IMG/VR virus record: IMGVR_UViG_3300022602_000417
Coordinates: 1-24,276 of that record
Strand: one strand, 5' to 3'
Origin: a virus
Length of the DNA: 24,276 nucleotides
Within the stretch, counting starts at the first letter, position 1, and each line of letters starts with the position of its first letter. The position numbers and the translations under genes are program-made. Positions 22,110-24,276 of the stretch are shown here, in pieces. The notes under the pieces are model-generated. The model was given only the letters and a program-made list of their open reading frames with translations. It was not told the origin of the DNA and ran no database searches.

Positions 22110-22642
22110 TAGTTCACCTCGATACTGTCGGCGTTAAGCGTGTTCTGCACAAGTTCCCAGTTAGGTTCTGACTCGTCCCAGTAGTACGTTCCAACAAGCG
22201 CCCAGTAACCGCCTACTTCGGTGTCACTAGCCCCCATGCCAAACATACCTGTACCATGTCCGAGGTCTCCGTTAGGCTTGCCAAATCGGCGCTCAAATAC
22301 AGTTAAAGCCAAGTCGCCAATAACATAAGCCCACTCAGTACCCCAGTCATCACCAGTTGAATGAATGAAACCACAGTCCGTTTCGTCACGCCACGTTGCC
22401 GTTCCATGAGTACCGTACTTTTCCTCAGTCTCAGCCACTTCTGACGGTGGCACAAAAGAAGACCAACGCCCGTCTTGGCTTGGCTTTACAGCGTACTCAA
22501 TTAGAGCGTCTGCATTATTTTCTACTTCTCGGTAACTCTGCCAAAGGCGAGCGCCCATTGATTCGGGATAACCGTCCCAATGACAGTAACGGCCCTTGAA
22601 ACCGTCACCCTCAATAATTGCTAATACACTTCTCGTTCCCAT
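22109..22642 (-). CDS. Conserved phage protein, 177 residues (MGTRS family)
   Basis: First gene of the operon after the 22694 promoter; AGAGAGGAATTACAAGT precedes ATG 22642. The N-terminus MGTRSVLAIIEGDGFKGRYC and HWDGYPESMGARL are characteristic of a widespread phage family that begins MGTRS and carries HWDGYP. The middle has two glycine-rich aromatic segments (WRDETDCGFIHSTGDDWG, GMFGMGASDTEVGGYWALVG), and the protein ends in a Trp/Glu tail. The family function is not known to me; the repeated G-x-Y/W and the conserved HWDGYP suggest ligand or nucleotide binding, but that is inference. Confidence 0.82.
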   Translation of the reverse strand: MGTRSVLAIIEGDGFKGRYCHWDGYPESMGARLWQSYREVENNADALIEYAVKPSQDGRWSSFVPPSEVAETEEKYGTHGTATWRDETDCGFIHSTGDDWGTEWAYVIGDLALTVFERRFGKPNGDLGHGTGMFGMGASDTEVGGYWALVGTYYWDESEPNWELVQNTLNADSIEVN

Positions 22643-22667
22643 ACTTGTAATTCCTCTCTATTAAAGA

Positions 22668-22686
22668 ATCAAGGCTTGTCCTTGAT
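22668..22686 (-). promoter_or_regulatory. 5'-terminal mRNA hairpin, loop ACAAG
   Basis: On the minus strand ATCAAGG-ACAAG-CCTTGAT, a 7-bp stem starting at the predicted +1 of the 22694 promoter. The same layout occurs at 24123-24143. Confidence 0.65.
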
Positions 22687-22693
22687 ACATACC

Positions 22694-22722
22694 AGTATAA
22701 CACATAAAACTTATTTTGTCAA
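22694..22722 (-). promoter_or_regulatory. Promoter of the 22642-20265 operon
   Basis: On the minus strand TTGACA (22722-22717), 17 bp starting AAAT and ending TGTGT, TATACT (22699-22694). Member of the phage promoter family. Confidence 0.82.
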
Positions 22723-22723
22723 G

Positions 22724-22963
22724 TCACTTTACAAAAAAATCTAAATCAGCCCCGTCAGCAACAATCAGTTGTGTTTCTCCTTCGGGGTTAAGCCAAGAAA
22801 GAACATAGTTGTTGTAATCGTCACTAGTAAGCACGTTGCACTCACCTAGTTCATCACCTTCCACAAATCTTTCTCTAAAATCAACACCGCAACCAATAAC
22901 AACCAATACACCAATTGCCAGTTCATCTTCAACTAGGTCTTTGCGCACCTTTGCTTTAAGCAT
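22724..22963 (-). CDS. Unrecognised 79-residue acidic protein
   Basis: I choose ATG 22963, which overlaps the upstream stop by 8 bases, rather than the longer frame to 22996. The sequence begins MLKAKVRKDLVEDELAIGVL, continues VIGCGVDFRERFVEGDELG and ends QLIVADGADLDFFVK: a small beta-rich domain, acidic. Its stop is directly followed by the -35 of the next promoter. Last gene of the 23535 operon. No family recognised. Confidence 0.7.
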   Translation of the reverse strand: MLKAKVRKDLVEDELAIGVLVVIGCGVDFRERFVEGDELGECNVLTSDDYNNYVLSWLNPEGETQLIVADGADLDFFVK

Positions 22964-23198
22964 AAGCGCCCTCTCCAGCACTTTTAAAATCGTCAATCAT
23001 TACGTTTAGCATGCTCCAAGACTGGTGGGCGTGTTCGCAATCTTCCGCATTGTCGCCTTCAATCCAACCCCATTCGTCAGTCTCCACGTTATAAACGTTG
23101 CCGTTGCCGTCAAAAACTGCATTGGCGGTGTCTGTGTCAATCGAGAATGTTCTAGTCTCGGTGTCATACCTAACCACATAGTGAATCTGCTTGCTCAT
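22956..23198 (-). CDS. Unrecognised 80-residue protein
   Basis: ATG 23198 overlaps the upstream TGA (ATGA) and is preceded by GATGGAGC. The N-terminus MSKQIHYVVRYDTETRTFSI and VETDEWGWIEGDNAEDCEHA give a beta-hairpin pattern with a Trp-Gly-Trp turn; the C-terminus is helical (SMLNVMIDDFKSAGEG). One Cys with adjacent His. Function unknown. Confidence 0.75.
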   Translation of the reverse strand: MSKQIHYVVRYDTETRTFSIDTDTANAVFDGNGNVYNVETDEWGWIEGDNAEDCEHAHQSWSMLNVMIDDFKSAGEGAYA

Positions 23199-23362
23199 TG
23201 TTTTGCTCCATCTCTAATAGATACCAAGTTCATCATTCGACCACAAACAAAACACTTCGGGTCGCTAATGCCAGCAGAGGGCGTTGTAACCTCTGTTAGC
23301 GTGTCACAATCATCAGGGTCACATACATAGGTGAACTTCCACCACTTGTCTTTGTTAATCAT
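23195..23362 (-). CDS. 55-residue Cys-containing microprotein
   Basis: ATG 23362 follows the previous stop by 2 nt, with GGAGGG as ribosome site; TGA 23195 overlaps the next ATG. It contains FTYVCDPDDCDTLTEV and PKCFVCGRMMNL, two cysteine pairs (C-x4-C and C-x2-C), consistent with one structural zinc. Similar small zinc peptides with a CDP..C...CxxCG layout are frequent in actinophages. Function unknown. Confidence 0.72.
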   Translation of the reverse strand: MINKDKWWKFTYVCDPDDCDTLTEVTTPSAGISDPKCFVCGRMMNLVSIRDGAKQ

Positions 23363-23364
23363 TG

Positions 23365-23535
23365 TTAACCCTCCACTTTGTAATCGTCACAGATACTGGC
23401 TACTGCCTCGCTAAGAGCATCAATCAATTCAGCCAAATCATCAGCCTCTAAATGACCAATCATGCCCTCGGTTAGTTCGGCAAACCAAACTACCTCCGTA
23501 TTGTCTGCACCAAATGTTTTAATTTCTTCACTCAT
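23365..23535 (-). CDS. Unrecognised 56-residue acidic protein
   Basis: ATG 23535 has AGAAAGGCGG upstream; the longer frame to 23592 runs through the promoter and is rejected. It starts MSEEIKTFGADNTEVVWFAE and ends in the helix DDLAELIDALSEAVASICDD followed by YKVEG. Short acidic helix-rich peptide, first gene of the operon from the 23583 promoter. No family recognised. Confidence 0.7.
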   Translation of the reverse strand: MSEEIKTFGADNTEVVWFAELTEGMIGHLEADDLAELIDALSEAVASICDDYKVEG

Positions 23536-23582
23536 TCTGTACCGCCTTTCTGGGTTATTAGCCCGTTTAGTTGTTGTGAACC

Positions 23583-23611
23583 AGTATAGCACACAAATTG
23601 TATTTTGTCAA
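23583..23611 (-). promoter_or_regulatory. Promoter of the 23535-22724 operon
   Basis: On the minus strand TTGACA (23611-23606), 17 bp starting AAAT and ending TGTGC, TATACT (23588-23583). Nearly identical to the 24150 and 22694 promoters. Confidence 0.82.
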
Positions 23612-23614
23612 GTC

Positions 23615-24100
23615 CTAAAAGTGAAAATCTACTGCTACTAAGTATTGCTCGGTAGGATTTTTTTCTATACGTTTTTTGAGGTACTCATCACCAGCACCAC
23701 CATCAACCATGTCGTAAAAATAACCGTACGGGTTACTGTCCCCATTTGCTATTTCTAATGCTTTCCCAAGTCGCCAAGCCTGCATACCATCTTGGTCGTT
23801 AAAAGCAAGTTCTTCGCCGTTGTAATTTTTTAGCAAACTCGTAACATGCTCAACATCTACCTTCGCAAGGTAACTATTGACTTGTTCAACTCGCCATTGC
23901 CTTGCCGTTTCAACGGCTTCCAAAAACTTTTCAGGGGTTTCTGAATAACTGATAACGGTATCTTCTTCACCCCAACGACCACCAACTACTGACCAGTCTG
24001 ACCAATTGAAATTACCACTTTCTTCAATGTATTCATTAACAAGGTCTTTCGCTTCTTGGGCGTTTTCTGCCTCTACTGCAATTCTGTGTAAAACATGCAT
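23615..24100 (-). CDS. Unrecognised 161-residue protein with VVGGRW motif
   Basis: ATG 24100 follows GAAAGGAAC. It starts MHVLHRIAVEAENAQEAKDL, then NWSDWSVVGGRWGEEDTV (about 31-50), a helical middle and FNDQDGMQAWRLGKALEI. Proteins carrying a W-x-x-V-G-G-R-W segment near the N-terminus are common in phage early regions and have no assigned function I know of. It is a monocistronic unit between the 24150 promoter and the 23583 promoter. Confidence 0.8.
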   Translation of the reverse strand: MHVLHRIAVEAENAQEAKDLVNEYIEESGNFNWSDWSVVGGRWGEEDTVISYSETPEKFLEAVETARQWRVEQVNSYLAKVDVEHVTSLLKNYNGEELAFNDQDGMQAWRLGKALEIANGDSNPYGYFYDMVDGGAGDEYLKKRIEKNPTEQYLVAVDFHF

Positions 24101-24122
24101 AATTAAGTTCCTTTCGTTAATT

Positions 24123-24143
24123 CACCAACGCTTGTCGTTGATG
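24123..24143 (-). promoter_or_regulatory. 5'-terminal mRNA hairpin, loop ACAAG
   Basis: On the minus strand CATCAACG-ACAAG-CGTTGGTG, an 8-bp stem with one G-T wobble starting at the predicted +1. The stem bases differ from the 22668 hairpin while the loop is identical. Confidence 0.65.
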
Positions 24144-24149
24144 GAATCT

Positions 24150-24178
24150 AGTATAGCACATAAATTCTATTTTGTCAA
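24150..24178 (-). promoter_or_regulatory. Promoter of the 24100 gene
   Basis: On the minus strand TTGACA (24178-24173), 17 bp starting AAAT and ending TGTGC, TATACT (24155-24150). Confidence 0.82.
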
Positions 24179-24180
24179 AT

Positions 24181-24276
24181 TTATTTTTTGTAAGCAACGC
24201 CATACTTGGCAAGCGTTTTTACGGTTGATTTGGCAGAACTAATAATGGAGCGCATTTCAAACGAATCATAAGAGTC
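24181..24276 (-). CDS. C-terminal fragment of a gene that starts beyond the window
   Basis: An open frame of 31 codons ends at TAA 24183-24181; the start lies right of the window. The visible tail is Ser/Lys-rich (MRSIISSAKSTVKTLAKYG) and ends AYKK. The spacing to the promoter right after its stop matches the other gene-promoter junctions. Identity cannot be judged from this fragment. Confidence 0.55.
   Translation of the reverse strand, partial: DSYDSFEMRSIISSAKSTVKTLAKYGVAYKK

Overview
The window is a piece of a tailed-phage genome (or a prophage/metagenomic phage contig) whose host is very probably an actinobacterium. The evidence is a WhiB-type Fe-S regulator, an Rpf-like cell-wall hydrolase, a Gram-positive/actinobacterial SOS box, leaderless genes placed 6 nt after TATAAT boxes, and several small acidic or Cys-containing proteins of actinophage type. 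Base composition is moderately AT-rich, which argues against a high-GC Streptomyces or Mycobacterium host and for a low-GC (for example freshwater) actinobacterium; that last step is inference. No tRNA, integrase, CRISPR array or insertion sequence was seen.

Layout. (1) 1-5210, + strand: end of the late module, with two very large collagen-like (Gly-X-Gln) tail fibres that share a C-terminal domain, then two small virion-associated genes. (2) 5215-6752, +: a promoter, a small helix-turn-helix-like protein, a metallophosphoesterase and a zinc-knuckle protein. (3) 6744-11992, -: a recombination module read right to left: recA, a LexA-like DNA-binding protein, a small paralogous gene, YqaJ-type exonuclease, then (from a second promoter) ERF annealing protein, SSB, a helical protein, a coiled-coil microprotein, HNH nuclease, a Cys-containing microprotein and WhiB. 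(4) 12027-12087: a compact divergent promoter region with an SOS box inside the recA promoter. (5) 12094-18204, +: replication module: HARP/SNF2-type helicase, initiator-like protein with iterons and an AT-rich stretch inside its gene (probable origin), DnaB-N/RepA-like helicase, an HslV-like peptidase, an Rpf-like secreted hydrolase, a small conserved gene and a probable small terminase subunit. (6) 18194-24276, -: accessory/early genes, mostly unrecognised small acidic proteins in overlapping operons, including a likely ADP-ribosyltransferase, plus a strongly structured non-coding region at 18916-19058.

How it fits together. RecA, ERF, SSB, YqaJ, the SNF2 helicase, initiator and replicative helicase form a near-complete recombination-dependent replication set. 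recA appears to be under LexA-type control, and the phage carries its own LexA DNA-binding domain without the self-cleavage domain immediately downstream of recA. The right-hand operons start from near-identical TTGACAAAAT-n-TATACT promoters, three of which (counting the ERF promoter) place a hairpin at the predicted 5' end of the mRNA. The most unusual items are the HslV-like protease with an intact Thr1/Asp17/Lys33 triad, the RecA/mini-LexA/SOS-box circuit, the structured RNA and the covarying 5' hairpins.
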